A stretch of 64,000 nucleotides of DNA from Linum tenue (lineage: Eukaryota > Streptophyta > Magnoliopsida > Malpighiales > Linaceae). The stretch spans positions 51,088,162-51,152,161 of the forward strand of contig CAMGYJ010000010.1 of the NCBI GenBank assembly GCA_946122785.1, in the 5' to 3' direction. The position numbers and the translations under genes were made by a program. This document shows, piece by piece, positions 1 to 9,193 of this stretch; the first letter of the stretch is position 1; the number at the start of each line of letters is the position of its first letter. The notes beneath the pieces were generated by a model that did no database searches, was not told the origin of the DNA, and saw nothing but the letters and a program-made list of their open reading frames with translations.

Positions 1-1047
1 ACCAAATTGAACTATTTCCTTCTCTTGGTCTGAGAGCTCAAATGGGAAATCCACTTCCTGACCATCACATCCAGAAAGCAAGTGCCAGATGATGCCAGAA
101 GATAAAGAATAGAATTTCATAAGCATCAAACTATCACTACTGTTATTCTCAGAAGATGCATCGCCACTGGGATGAACTCCAGCTTCGGCATTATTAGTGC
201 TCTTGTAATGAGCAACCTCATGATCCCAACTCTTGGGAACCTCCAGAAAGCTGTTACCAAGAGTAACACTGTTAAAACGCTGAAGAAAGGAAAACTGAGT
301 ACCTGACAGATAAAAAATATCACTTTATACCGTTAATACATGCTTACCCTTCAAAGGACTTTTCCTTACAACGACTCAAATACCCTTCGGAGTGTAATGC
401 GTAGATAGCATCAAGTCGTTTAGCCAAAACCGGCACGTCCACCAATGGCATTATATCCCAGATCTTTAGGACTTGGTTACACAAGCCCGAGTCCTTTACG
501 ATGTCAATCGAGCATAAAACATACACATCTCTAACACGGAAATGCTTGAGAATCTGCTTTGAGTTCTCACAGACTATATCTATTTTCCTTTTTCTAGGTC
601 TCAATCCATAGGAAAGCCTCAGCAATAGGTTGAGCACCAACTTCTTCATCTCAGAGGAGTCCAGCTTCTTAAATGAGGCCCTAAAGTTCTCACTAAGAAG
701 AATCTGGTATTGTTGTCGAAAGGAAACGTAGGAATACAGAGAGCACAGAACACATAAATGAGTTAGATGTATCCAGCTCATAAACCGTGGAGAAGTGAGA
801 AACCAAAAACATAGGAAACAAAATAAGTATACCTTCCATTTCGCTTTCTCAAAGAGAATGGTGTCACCATCAGGTAAATCCTTAAACTTGTCAAGCTCTG
901 CTTCAACTTGTGCCAGAACTAGAGCAAGATCTTCATGGATGACACCTTTTTTAGAGGTACTTACCTGCCTCATCCTCACAAAAAAGTCTTTACTGTATTT
1001 GCTATCTCGTTACATAAAAAGTAGTCCACTGCAGGTCGTGGTTCTTC
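1..1047 (-). pseudogene. C-terminal part of plant UvrD-like / TPR-ankyrin helicase, probably truncated
   Basis: Three blocks read as consecutive exons of the large plant P-loop helicases annotated as TPR and ankyrin repeat-containing or UvrD-like proteins: about 1047-833, 703-348 and 250-1 (runs off the window). Conserved stretches I recognise are HEDLALVLAQVEAELDKFKDLPDG, LNLLLRLSYGLRPRKR, VPKSW and LMKFYSLSSG. Donors read AAG/GTATAC at 833/832 and AGG/GTAAGC at 348/347. Acceptors are CCAG at 704, ACAG at 251 and GCAG at 1048. The N-terminal helicase motor should lie upstream on the minus strand, but 1.1-1.85 kb contains no such motifs and the next gene begins at 2.5 kb. In addition, a run of six T (minus strand, near 976-981) puts the block starting EEPRPAVDYF out of frame with the RQVSTSKKG block; one more T would join them. 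I infer a truncated, decaying duplicate, though a distant upstream exon or a sequencing error in the homopolymer is possible. Confidence 0.6.
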
Positions 1048-1865
1048 CTGCATAAAGCAGTTAAAACTCAGAAGAAGAGCACAAACGAATTCTACATTAG
1101 TTGTCTATCAAGTCCAAACCTTCAACTCATACCTTCTTCTTCCTCTGTTTCTCCTTTCTCTTACGAATAGAGCTCAGATAATATGTATAGCAAAATGAGA
1201 GATGTACTGAAGAGACAGGCAGAGAATAGAAGAGAGAGAGTGGTTAAACGAAGGAGATTGTGACAGAGAAGACGATTATCCTCAATACTAAACGGATACT
1301 ACTTCCTTGTATCAGTTGAGAGATGAAGTAGTGGAAGAGGCAAGCAGTTCCGGCTCTCTTCCCTTTTTTCATAAGTGGAAGAGGAAGCGGTTGGGCTTCC
1401 CCAAAAGAAAATTATGCATGCACTGCAAGCCAAGGGAGGGAACGCCAACCAAAAAAAAAAAACGGATTCTTCAGCATCAATATGTGATGTAGGTAAGCCA
1501 ATGGGGATAGCCCTTCTTCTTTTTCTTGATCGAAGACAACCCTTATTCTTTATTTACTTCAAACGGGAAGATTATCAGAACTCGAGCAAGATCTTCATAG
1601 AGTGATCATCGCACGAAAGCAAGTTACTGACAAAGTGTTTGTGTTATGATTGGACCGCCAAGACAATTAATTAATGACTCGAGAAAGCTTATGGAAGAAC
1701 AAACAAAACCCTCCCAAACTGCATCCAGTGAACTGTGAAGTAAGAAAAATTCACACACATTCATTCACACTTCAATCATGATTCGAATTCATTCACAATC
1801 ACGGCATTGGAAAACACTAAGCCCCACGTCATATTTAACCTCAAATTCCAGTAGAAAAAACGGGA
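1048..1865. other. Intergenic, CT-rich leader-like DNA
   Basis: On the minus strand 1120-1290 is CT-rich and ends in an AAG/GTATGAG donor near 1130, which could be a transcribed 5' leader of the helicase fragment. From 1300 to 1865 I see no coding signal. A GAA/AAA-rich stretch lies at 1370-1470. Confidence 0.3.
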
Positions 1866-2546
1866 CTAAGCACCACCACTACCAGCTGCGGTAGCCATGA
1901 GAGTTTCCCCAATCTTACAAGACAAGAAGGCATCAAGGCAGGCATACTGAACTTGGGGAGGAGTGAGCCAAAAGTTGTCCCACCTGCTCATCTGTACTGT
2001 CTTGAGCTTCGCAATCTCTTTCCCCAGCACCTCCTTTGTCAGCTGCTTCAGTCCCGCGTTCTTCAGCGCCTTCACTCCAAGCGTTTTCGCCGCCAGTAGC
2101 CTCAGGTCGACCACGTTCGCCACTTTCAGCCCGTAATCCTTCAACAGCTTCCTCGCGTCGCTGTGGATTCCGACGCCAGCGAAGACATAGTCCTTGCTCC
2201 GGAGGAAATCGAAGAGGGATTGCGGGATGGAGGGGGAGTGGATGAGCTGGAAGATAACGCACCTGTTGCCGATGCAGAGCTGGAGGGTCGCGATTGGGTT
2301 GTCGCTGTTGCGGCTGAAGTTGGGGCGCCACTCCACGTCCAGGCCAACCACCACTTGCACGGCTGCAGCGGCAGATGAGTTGGAGGTCCGCTGCTGCTGG
2401 TGGTGGATGGTTTCGAGGATCCATTGGTGGAGGGGACCGGGGATTTGGGTGACGAGGGTGTGGATTTCGTCGGTGAAGAAGGTGACGTCGTACAGATTAT
2501 AGGTATCGTAGGGGAGACGATGATCTTTGATGCTGATTGTCGCCAT
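1866..2546 (-). CDS. WRN-exonuclease-like 3'-5' exonuclease (DEDDy family)
   Basis: Single-exon gene of 226 aa. It carries the RNase D/WRN exonuclease fold of the DnaQ superfamily: Exo I is LDVEW (Asp70, Glu72), Exo II is GIHSDARKL (Asp130), and Exo III is VQYACLDA with Tyr201 and Asp205. All four metal-binding carboxylates and the DEDDy tyrosine are therefore present, so catalytic activity is expected. Short plant members of this family consist of the exonuclease domain alone, without the RecQ helicase of human WRN, and this protein is of that length. The in-frame ATG at 2597 would add 17 residues; I prefer the ATG at 2546 because MATISIKDHRLPYDTYNLYDV matches the usual N terminus of the family. 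The likely role is single-strand 3'-5' trimming of DNA or RNA; the substrate cannot be read from sequence. Confidence 0.88.
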   Translation of the reverse strand: MATISIKDHRLPYDTYNLYDVTFFTDEIHTLVTQIPGPLHQWILETIHHQQQRTSNSSAAAAVQVVVGLDVEWRPNFSRNSDNPIATLQLCIGNRCVIFQLIHSPSIPQSLFDFLRSKDYVFAGVGIHSDARKLLKDYGLKVANVVDLRLLAAKTLGVKALKNAGLKQLTKEVLGKEIAKLKTVQMSRWDNFWLTPPQVQYACLDAFLSCKIGETLMATAAGSGGA

Positions 2547-4395
2547 TGTTGTTTGAGAGCTCGCCTTTGCCACTCTGGATTTTCCATCCCTTCGCAACTA
2601 CTCGGCACTCGGCAGGATTCTGTAGAAGTAAAATACGAAAATAATTTTCCTTAACCTAATCGTGTTCTTAATCTTTAGATGAATGTAACTTGTAATTTCT
2701 TAGTATTAAATTTAATTTTCTTTCTTTACTTTCTTTACTTTTATTTTTTCGTTATTTCTTTTGTCATTTGCAGTTACAGCTTACTGTCAAGATATATTTT
2801 TTTTTATCCAAGATAAGCCCCTCGGGCATGGCCGGACAACAGGAATACAAAATATATAATAATAAAGAACGGTAGTCCGTATGCAACCGGACTCCCGATA
2901 AAAGAGCTTGTTATGTCATTAATGGGCAGCTCTAAGAAAGCTCCAAGGAGCGAAAAGACACGAAACTGACACGGGGACAGGAAGAGAGAAAAAACTTCCC
3001 TGTAAATGGCTCCGGCTCCAAAAAGGGAAGACTTCCTTGATGTAGGGTCCTGACCAGTTGAGAATCCCCACGACATGTGACAATCAATATATTATTAGTA
3101 AGCATTAATAATACCATAATAGGACTTAACAAAATCAATTGAAAAAGTTCCATAACCTAGAAGTTGACGGAGCCTCTAGCCATCCCTGAGAATTCTTTAA
3201 AAAGACTAAATAGCCATTGAAGAGATAAATCGAGACTTGCTATCGTCACAAGCTGAAGATGCGCTCAGACAAAAAAAAATTAAACAAAAGAAAATAAATA
3301 TAAAATACTAACCTGAAATGCAGAAATAAAATAAATGAACAAATAGGCATGGAAAGAGGAATAAAGAGAGCAGGAAGGTAAACGGAAAATTAATCGGAAC
3401 AGAGAAAGGAAGTAGGAAAATTGAATAAAAAATAATTACTGAACGTAAAAAAAACAAAATCAAAATGAAAAAAACGGCAACTTCAAATAAAAAATAGAGA
3501 AAACTTAAAGACCAATTTAATAAGGGGAAAGCCTAACTAATGTCGCAAAAGGGGCCAATTAATCAATAGAGCAATTAAAATACAAAAAAAAGGAGGAGAA
3601 ACCGCCTAGCTAATAAAAGGAAATTGAAAGGAAGAAAATAAAGTAATAAAAACCAAGACAATTGCAGGCTTAATTAATGGAATTAAAAACACCAGCGCAA
3701 TCAATTAATGGAATTAAAAACATCAGTGACTACAGCAAGATTAATTTGAAAATCAAGAGAATCAATTAAGAGGACAATAAATTACTAGTGTATTTACCCT
3801 TGGAAAGAGAAGACCACATTGTCTACTAATCAACTAGAAAATTAGGCCAGAATTAATGCACTAGATCAGCTGAAATTTATTACTGAAAAGCAGTTTTTCA
3901 AAAATTTCAAAAAAACCCGGAATACCAAAATTCCGATGGGGCAAGGGCGGGTACCGGTCACCGGAAAAGAACCCAGGACGAGATCGATCTCAAAGGAGTT
4001 TGCCGTTTCAAAGGGAGGGAGCAATCTCGCATAAACAGATTACAGGATCTAAAGACAATACACAATATTTACAGATCATCCTTAACCCAAATTAGGGAGT
4101 AAGAGGCAATCCATAGGATTGAATAATCACAAAGCGTCGTCACTCGAACGAGTTGAGTAAAGGGAAATACCATTCTCTGAACTAAATCAAGGTGGTCATT
4201 TCCACCTTCTGATCCACATTTCCAATTAATCAAAGGGAAAGAAAGATCCGTGGAAGGTCAAAGTTGGAAAGAGAGACTACAAACCTAGCACCAGTAAAGA
4301 GGGAAAAACGAAAACTTAACCTCAGTGTTCCCGTTCCAAGTTGAAAACCCTCAATGCCGAATTGGAAGGGGAATCAACTGAAAAGAATCAAAGAC
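2547..4395. other. AT-rich intergenic region without recognisable gene
   Basis: From 2640 to 4395 I find no supported coding region. The stretch 2800-3110 has open frames on the minus strand but no known motif. 3250-3850 is A-rich with repeated AATTAATGGAATTAAAAAC units at about 3672 and 3706. 3900-4330 is moderately GC-richer and looks like unspliced transcript or old repeat, but I cannot assign it. Confidence 0.35.
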
Positions 4396-4797
4396 TCAAG
4401 TTCGATCCATCTTTGCCCTGCCATAGTGATCTTTGATGAAATAATCCGAGAAAGGCCAACCGCGGACGGTGGTACCGGAGAGCGATTCCTCATCCGTCAA
4501 TGGATTCGCAAGCCTCTCAACGAGCTGGGCAATCCCGTAGGATCCGACAGTAGATCTAGCGGGAGGAACCCAGTACGAAGTCCCGGGGAGAAAAGGCAGC
4601 CAATCGGGGGCGGCGCGGCGGACGATGATGCGGTGGATGGCGTCCTCGAGCCTTCCGACGAGGGGATCGACGGATTCACCGGTGGCCGCGGGCTCGGCGT
4701 TGTTGTTGGGGATCTGGTGAATGTGTATTGACGTAATCGAAAGATATATTTGAGTTGCTGGAAAGTGTACGACATTGAAGGGATATCCAAACTTCAC
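4396..4797 (-). CDS. Small conserved plant protein of unknown function
   Basis: The open frame is up to 133 aa. Its core, from VDPLVGRLEDAIHRIIVRR through APDWLPFLPG, SYWVPP and IAQLVERLANPLTDEES to RGWPFSDYFI, is a pattern I recognise from short uncharacterised plant proteins. No enzyme motif, signal peptide or membrane segment is visible. The N terminus is uncertain. The only in-frame ATG is at 4797 and gives a hydrophobic leader unlike the conserved core, so an upstream exon joined near the CACCAG at about 4710 is an alternative. The C-terminal tail after SDYFI (KDHYGRAKMDRT) is charged and less conserved. The gene lies about 350 bp downstream of the carboxylesterase on the same strand; no functional link is implied. 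Confidence 0.55.
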   Translation of the reverse strand: MKFGYPFNVVHFPATQIYLSITSIHIHQIPNNNAEPAATGESVDPLVGRLEDAIHRIIVRRAAPDWLPFLPGTSYWVPPARSTVGSYGIAQLVERLANPLTDEESLSGTTVRGWPFSDYFIKDHYGRAKMDRT

Positions 4798-5145
4798 GTG
4801 ACATTTTCATTATAAAAAGGCCAGCCTATATAAACTATAAAGGGTTGGCAAATTCATAAATAGAGCAATTGAATATGCATGTGGAGTTTAGAGACCACAT
4901 CCATCGGCTCCACAACACCTCATCTCATGCCCTTGCTAGCTATCTATCTATCTTCATTATTCAGAGCAAGTTAATCGTGTCTTAAGGCAACACATGGAAT
5001 TGCCAGATCATGTGCATAATTAAAAGAGCCCCTCACCAATTCAGATTGTTATTCATTAAACTTGTTATTAATTTTATGTGATTAAAAACTACATCAGCAC
5101 GCACGCCACGATCGAGAGAGGCTGCCCAATTCTCTACCCAATTCA
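4798..5145. other. Intergenic spacer between small protein gene and carboxylesterase
   Basis: AT-rich spacer with no coding signal. It serves as 3' flank of the carboxylesterase and 5' flank of the small gene, both on the minus strand. A TATA-like TATATAAAC occurs around 4827-4837 on the plus strand. Confidence 0.3.
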
Positions 5146-6371
5146 CTACTGTTGGTCGGCTGAACAGAACCCGATTGGGTCGCGGACGAAATTCCGGACC
5201 TCCTCCACAAAGCGGTCCGACTCCGGCACCTCCGGGTAGGCGTAGAAGGTATGAATCGCATTCTCGTACTCCACCACCCTCGCCTCCTTCCCTGCTCTCT
5301 TCAGCCCTTCACAGTACCTCCTCTGCCAGTCCTTCAGCGGGTCATACCCGCCCACGAACACCACCGTCGGCGGGAACTTCACCGAGCTCACATCCTCGCC
5401 GTTCGGCCCGAACACGTTCACCGCCGGGTGGTCCCTGTCCGACCCCACCGGCATAAACAGCTTCCACATAATGTCCGTGCGCTTCCACGTGGAGAAGGGC
5501 GCGTCGGCTAGCTCCAGCTCCGACGCCGTCCGCTCCTCCCCGCCGAAGAAGGGCTGGATGGATATGTTGCCTATCAGATCCAAGGAAGAGAACTTGTGGG
5601 ACCCACCTCTCATCGCCACGTGGTGGGCAAGGTTGCCTCCCGCGCTGTCTCCCGCCACGAAGCTCCTTTTCAGCTCCACTGTGCCAGCCTGCAGGTTTAA
5701 TTAATTAATTAATTAGGGTGGGTGGGTGGGGTATGCATAATTTTTTGATAATTAATAGTGCAGTACATTACTGGTGGGTGAGAAAATAAGAAAATCTGAT
5801 ATTAATAATAATAATAATAATAATAATAATTTTGCTTATTATAATAACTACCAACCTGGCACAGCCTGGCGACTTCATTGCACTTGCCGCCGTCGATGAA
5901 CTTAAGGACGTCGAGGCCGTCCTCGTACTGGCACGGACAGCGATGCTCCGGGGCGAGGCGGTAGTTGACGGAGATGACAACGGCAGGGATTTCGGCGGCG
6001 AGGCGGCGGCAGGAGTCGTCGTAAGGCTTGGAGTCGGGAGCCAAGAATGCGAAGCCGCCGCCGTGGAAGAAGAAGATGAGCGGCAAGGGTTTGGCGGTGG
6101 AAAAAGTTGGGGTGTAGAGACGTAACCAGAGGTTGCGGCTGGGATCGACGGTGACGTCGGTGGAGGAGACGCGTTTGGAGCGGCGGGGACGGGATTTGAT
6201 GTCGAACAAGGACATGACCCGGCGGTTGACGGTGCCGTCAGGTCGACAGCTGAGGTCCACCGCGAAGGACATGAGCTTGACGAAGAGCTTCACCTTCCAG
6301 GGAAGTGCTGGAGGAGGACGCACAGCCGTGGAAGAAACAGCAGCAGCCTTGTCGCCCGACGATGATGCCAT
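5146..6371 (-). CDS. Plant carboxylesterase (CXE / GID1-like, HSL family), two exons
   Basis: Two exons, 6371-5856 and 5688-5146, encode 352 aa after removal of a phase-0 intron (donor CCAG/GTTGG at 5856, acceptor CTGCAG at 5689). It is an alpha/beta hydrolase of the hormone-sensitive-lipase class: oxyanion box HGGG at residues 103-106, nucleophile elbow GDSAG with Ser187, then GGYDPLKDW (acid) and NAIHTFY (base). NYRLAPEHRCP and IQPFFGGEERT are typical of plant CXE enzymes close to the gibberellin receptor GID1. Because the catalytic His is retained (GID1 lacks it), an active esterase is expected, hydrolysing short acyl esters in the cytosol. No signal peptide is seen. The intron holds a (TAA)n microsatellite. 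A paralogue, disrupted by a retrotransposon, lies at 38-44 kb. Confidence 0.9.
5803..5830. repeat. (TAA)n microsatellite in carboxylesterase intron
   Basis: About nine tandem TAA units within the only intron of the carboxylesterase gene; likely length-polymorphic. Confidence 0.9.
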
Positions 6372-6456
6372 TGTCGTCTTGGGTTGTGTGCTCGCAATTC
6401 GGATGGGTCAATGAGTGATTTCTGGGACGACAAGATCTAGAGTGGAAAGGTATTGG

Positions 6457-6464
6457 TTATATAG
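6457..6464 (-). promoter_or_regulatory. Candidate TATA box of carboxylesterase
   Basis: CTATATAA on the minus strand lies about 90 bp upstream of the ATG at 6371, a suitable distance for a plant core promoter. Confidence 0.5.
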
Positions 6465-7089
6465 CGCTGGTTCGGATATGGGAATTAAAATAGAGACAGG
6501 ATGAAGGTGAGACTTGAGAGAGAGGGAGAAGAGGGAAGGGGTCCAGATTCCATCAGTAAGTAATTGTCAGTAACCAATGGATTCGCTGTCCATGATCTTC
6601 AGATGTGGGATATTAAATACACGCAGTGATAAAATAGTAATCTGACAATCCTTCTGACAATTTGAAAAAGGAAGACGCGACCCTTCCCAGCCATCATCAT
6701 CACCAACTCTGCAAAAACAAAAAGCATCAACAGACGGTTCGCGTTCCATCTCTGCTTTTTCGCTCTGCATTTATGTTATACATTCTCTCCATTTACGATA
6801 CACATTCTCTCTCTCACATTTTATCTCCGCTCACAAAGAATACTGACGAGAAACTGCAAACTCGAATTTTCATAACGTTAGCAAAGGATACTGATCTCAG
6901 TTCTTCAGCGATCAAGTGAGGGTTTCCAACTTCGACATCTTCAACGATCAAGGTAAATCATCACTTCTTTCTTCAAAATCTAGATTCGTGATTCTGAATG
7001 TCTAATTTCAAGTACAGACTTCACAGTGCAAATCGTTTTCACCACTAGATTTTTGTTCTTGCACAATGTTAACCATACTGTTTTAAAGA

Positions 7090-8160
7090 GATGATAAAAA
7101 ACCAAACAAAAACCTCTACTATGCTTTAATTTTTTTACAATACCACGCCGATACCATATGGTATTCTAAGGAGATACCGTTCAAGTAGTGGTCAAAGTAC
7201 TTACAGTGAAAAACATTTTATAGAAAAGTATAAAAACGACAAAAAAAAACCTATGCTATGCTCTGATTTTTTTTAAAATACCAAACTGATACCATATGCT
7301 AGTATAAGGATAAACCGTCCGAGTAGTGGTCAAAGTACTTACAGTGAAATACATTTTATAGAAAAGTATAAAAATGACAAAAAAACCTATGTTATGCTCT
7401 CATTTTTTCATAATACCACACTGGTACCATATGGTATAATGAGCACTTCTACTATGCTATATAGTATTGGTGCTTTAATGTACAACTTAAAGTTGTACCA
7501 TAACATTAAATGTATAAGTTTAGGTTGTACCATAAAGCAATTTGTACCATTATGTTATGGTACAACTTTACAACTTGAAGTTGTACCATCACATAAAAGT
7601 ACAAGTTCAAGTTGTACCATAAAAGAATTTGTACAAAAAGTATAGGTACAATCTGAAGTTGTACCATAACGTAAATGTACAATTTTAAGTTGTACCATAA
7701 AGGCAAAATTCTATAGCACCAATACTATATAGTATTGGTGCTTTAATGTACAACTTAAAGTTGTACCATAACATTAAATGTATAAGTTTAGGTTGTACCA
7801 TAAAGCAATTTGTACCATTATGTTATGGTACAACTTTACAACTTGAAGTTGTACCATCACATAAAAGTACAAGTTCAAGTTGTACCATAAAAGAATTTGT
7901 ACAAAAAGTATAGGTACAATCTGAAGTTGTACCATAACGTAAATGTACAATTTTAAGTTGTACCATAAAGGCAAAATTCTATAGCACCAATACTATATAG
8001 CATTGTAAAATTTCTCTGGTATAATAAGGAGTAATTGTTCGAGTAGTGCTCAAAGCACTTACAATGAAGAAGATTTTCAAAAAATGTATAAAAAACCGCA
8101 AAAAACGGCTGCTATGCTTCCATTTATCATAATACCATATGGTATGGTGAGGTAAGATCA
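7090..8160. repeat. About 138-bp tandem repeat, four units, in the ULP leader intron
   Basis: A unit containing the signature ATGCT(C/T)..ATTTTTTT, ATACCA..ATACCATATGGTAT and GTAGTGGTCAAAGTACTTACAGTGA recurs with the last motif at 7185, 7323 and 8043. The third interval is longer only because a MITE of 576 bp plus its 9-bp target duplication is inserted in it. A fourth partial unit ends near 8150. Three of the units contain an exact TACCATATGGTA palindrome (7152, 7425, 8133). Confidence 0.75.
7441..8016. mobile_element. Dimeric MITE, Mutator-type, 9-bp target duplication
   Basis: The element is flanked by perfect TGGTATAAT copies at 7432-7440 and 8017-8025. The ends are imperfect inverted repeats (GAGCACTTCTACTATGCTATATAG and the complement of the right end, GAGAAATTTTACAATGCTATATAG). 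Inside, a 268-bp segment occurs twice head to tail without a visible difference (about 7457-7724 and 7725-7992). The junction 7715-7742 is a perfect 28-bp palindrome, AGCACCAATACTAT followed by its reverse complement. Short AAGTTGTACCAT repeats fill each half. It has no coding capacity. Confidence 0.85.
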
Positions 8161-8382
8161 CTTGAAAACCTATTCAATAACCCTTGATGTGTTGTACGTT
8201 GTATTGCTTACTGGTAGAATATGGTATGGTATGATATAGCAAATCTTCTATTCTATATTCAGGTACATCATGTCAAAACCAAGGGACGATTTTCGCACAA
8301 GGTGTAGCCCAACAAGAATCAACACACTGTCAAGGGCATTAACAGCTTAACAAAGGGGAAAAATGCAGGAATTAGGCATTGA

Positions 8383-9193
8383 GAGGGATGGGCAACCCAG
8401 TCCCGTTTGAAACGGGTACCCAATCCCATTCGAAGAGCAAAGTGCATCCCATATCCCAAACACATAAGGGTTAACGAGTACTAGTTACCCGTATGGGACG
8501 GATAACGGGTACCCAAACTACTCGTACATACCCCTCCAAATGATAAGGGAAAAGTTCTGTAGAGCTAACGTACAGCTCAATGAACGTGTGAATTTCAGTT
8601 CAATGAACATGCATAACACTGGATTCTTTCGGAAGCTGGATGTATCAGTAGTCATTTAGTGATAATTATAAGGCCGAGAAGTTCAGATTAGGGTTAACGG
8701 ATACTATTGAACAACCTATCTTAGTTCGACACGACAGATGCAGAGATATAGTGTGAAATAGAATGGACATGGCTTTTTGCTTTCAGTAGTCATTTAGTGT
8801 CTGTGTAACGCAGAATCATGTTGTGCTGAATTGATTAAACAAAGGGAGGAAGCATAGTTTACACTGGAAAGGGGTGGAATGAGAAATGAAATGAACCACC
8901 AGCTGGATTTATGGTTCAATCAATCGTATGCATGGGTGGGGGTGGGGTGGAATTGGGCTCGGGTTGGGGGATTGGGGTTGGTTATGCAATGTTTATTGTA
9001 GGAATTTTTGCTAACGGGTACTCGTATTACCCAAACTGGTATTAACGGGTAACCCGTGGGTACTCGTTGTAGAAATCATTGATCCCAAATCCCATCCCGT
9101 TAAAAACAAACGGGTATTTGGGTACCCGTAACCCTAAAAAAAAGGGACAGATATGAGTATATCCAAATACCAGTTTTCCATTGCCCACCCCTA
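8383..9193. mobile_element. hAT-type non-autonomous element inside the ULP coding exon
   Basis: The left end is GAGGGATGGGCAA; the right end, reversed, is TAGGGGTGGGCAA. The flanks GGCATTGA (8375-8382) and TGCCTTGA (9194-9201) match at 6 of 8 positions, as expected for an old 8-bp duplication. Repeated AACGGGTACCC motifs near both ends are typical of hAT subterminal DNA. Removing it joins MQELGI to DGLTAIHQTK of the Ulp1-like gene in one frame, which supports the boundaries. Confidence 0.75.

Noticed and set aside
7506..7974. Two identical 66-codon open frames on the minus strand
   Set aside because: They are the same frame in the two copies of a 268-bp MITE unit; the protein is low-complexity and follows the repeat.
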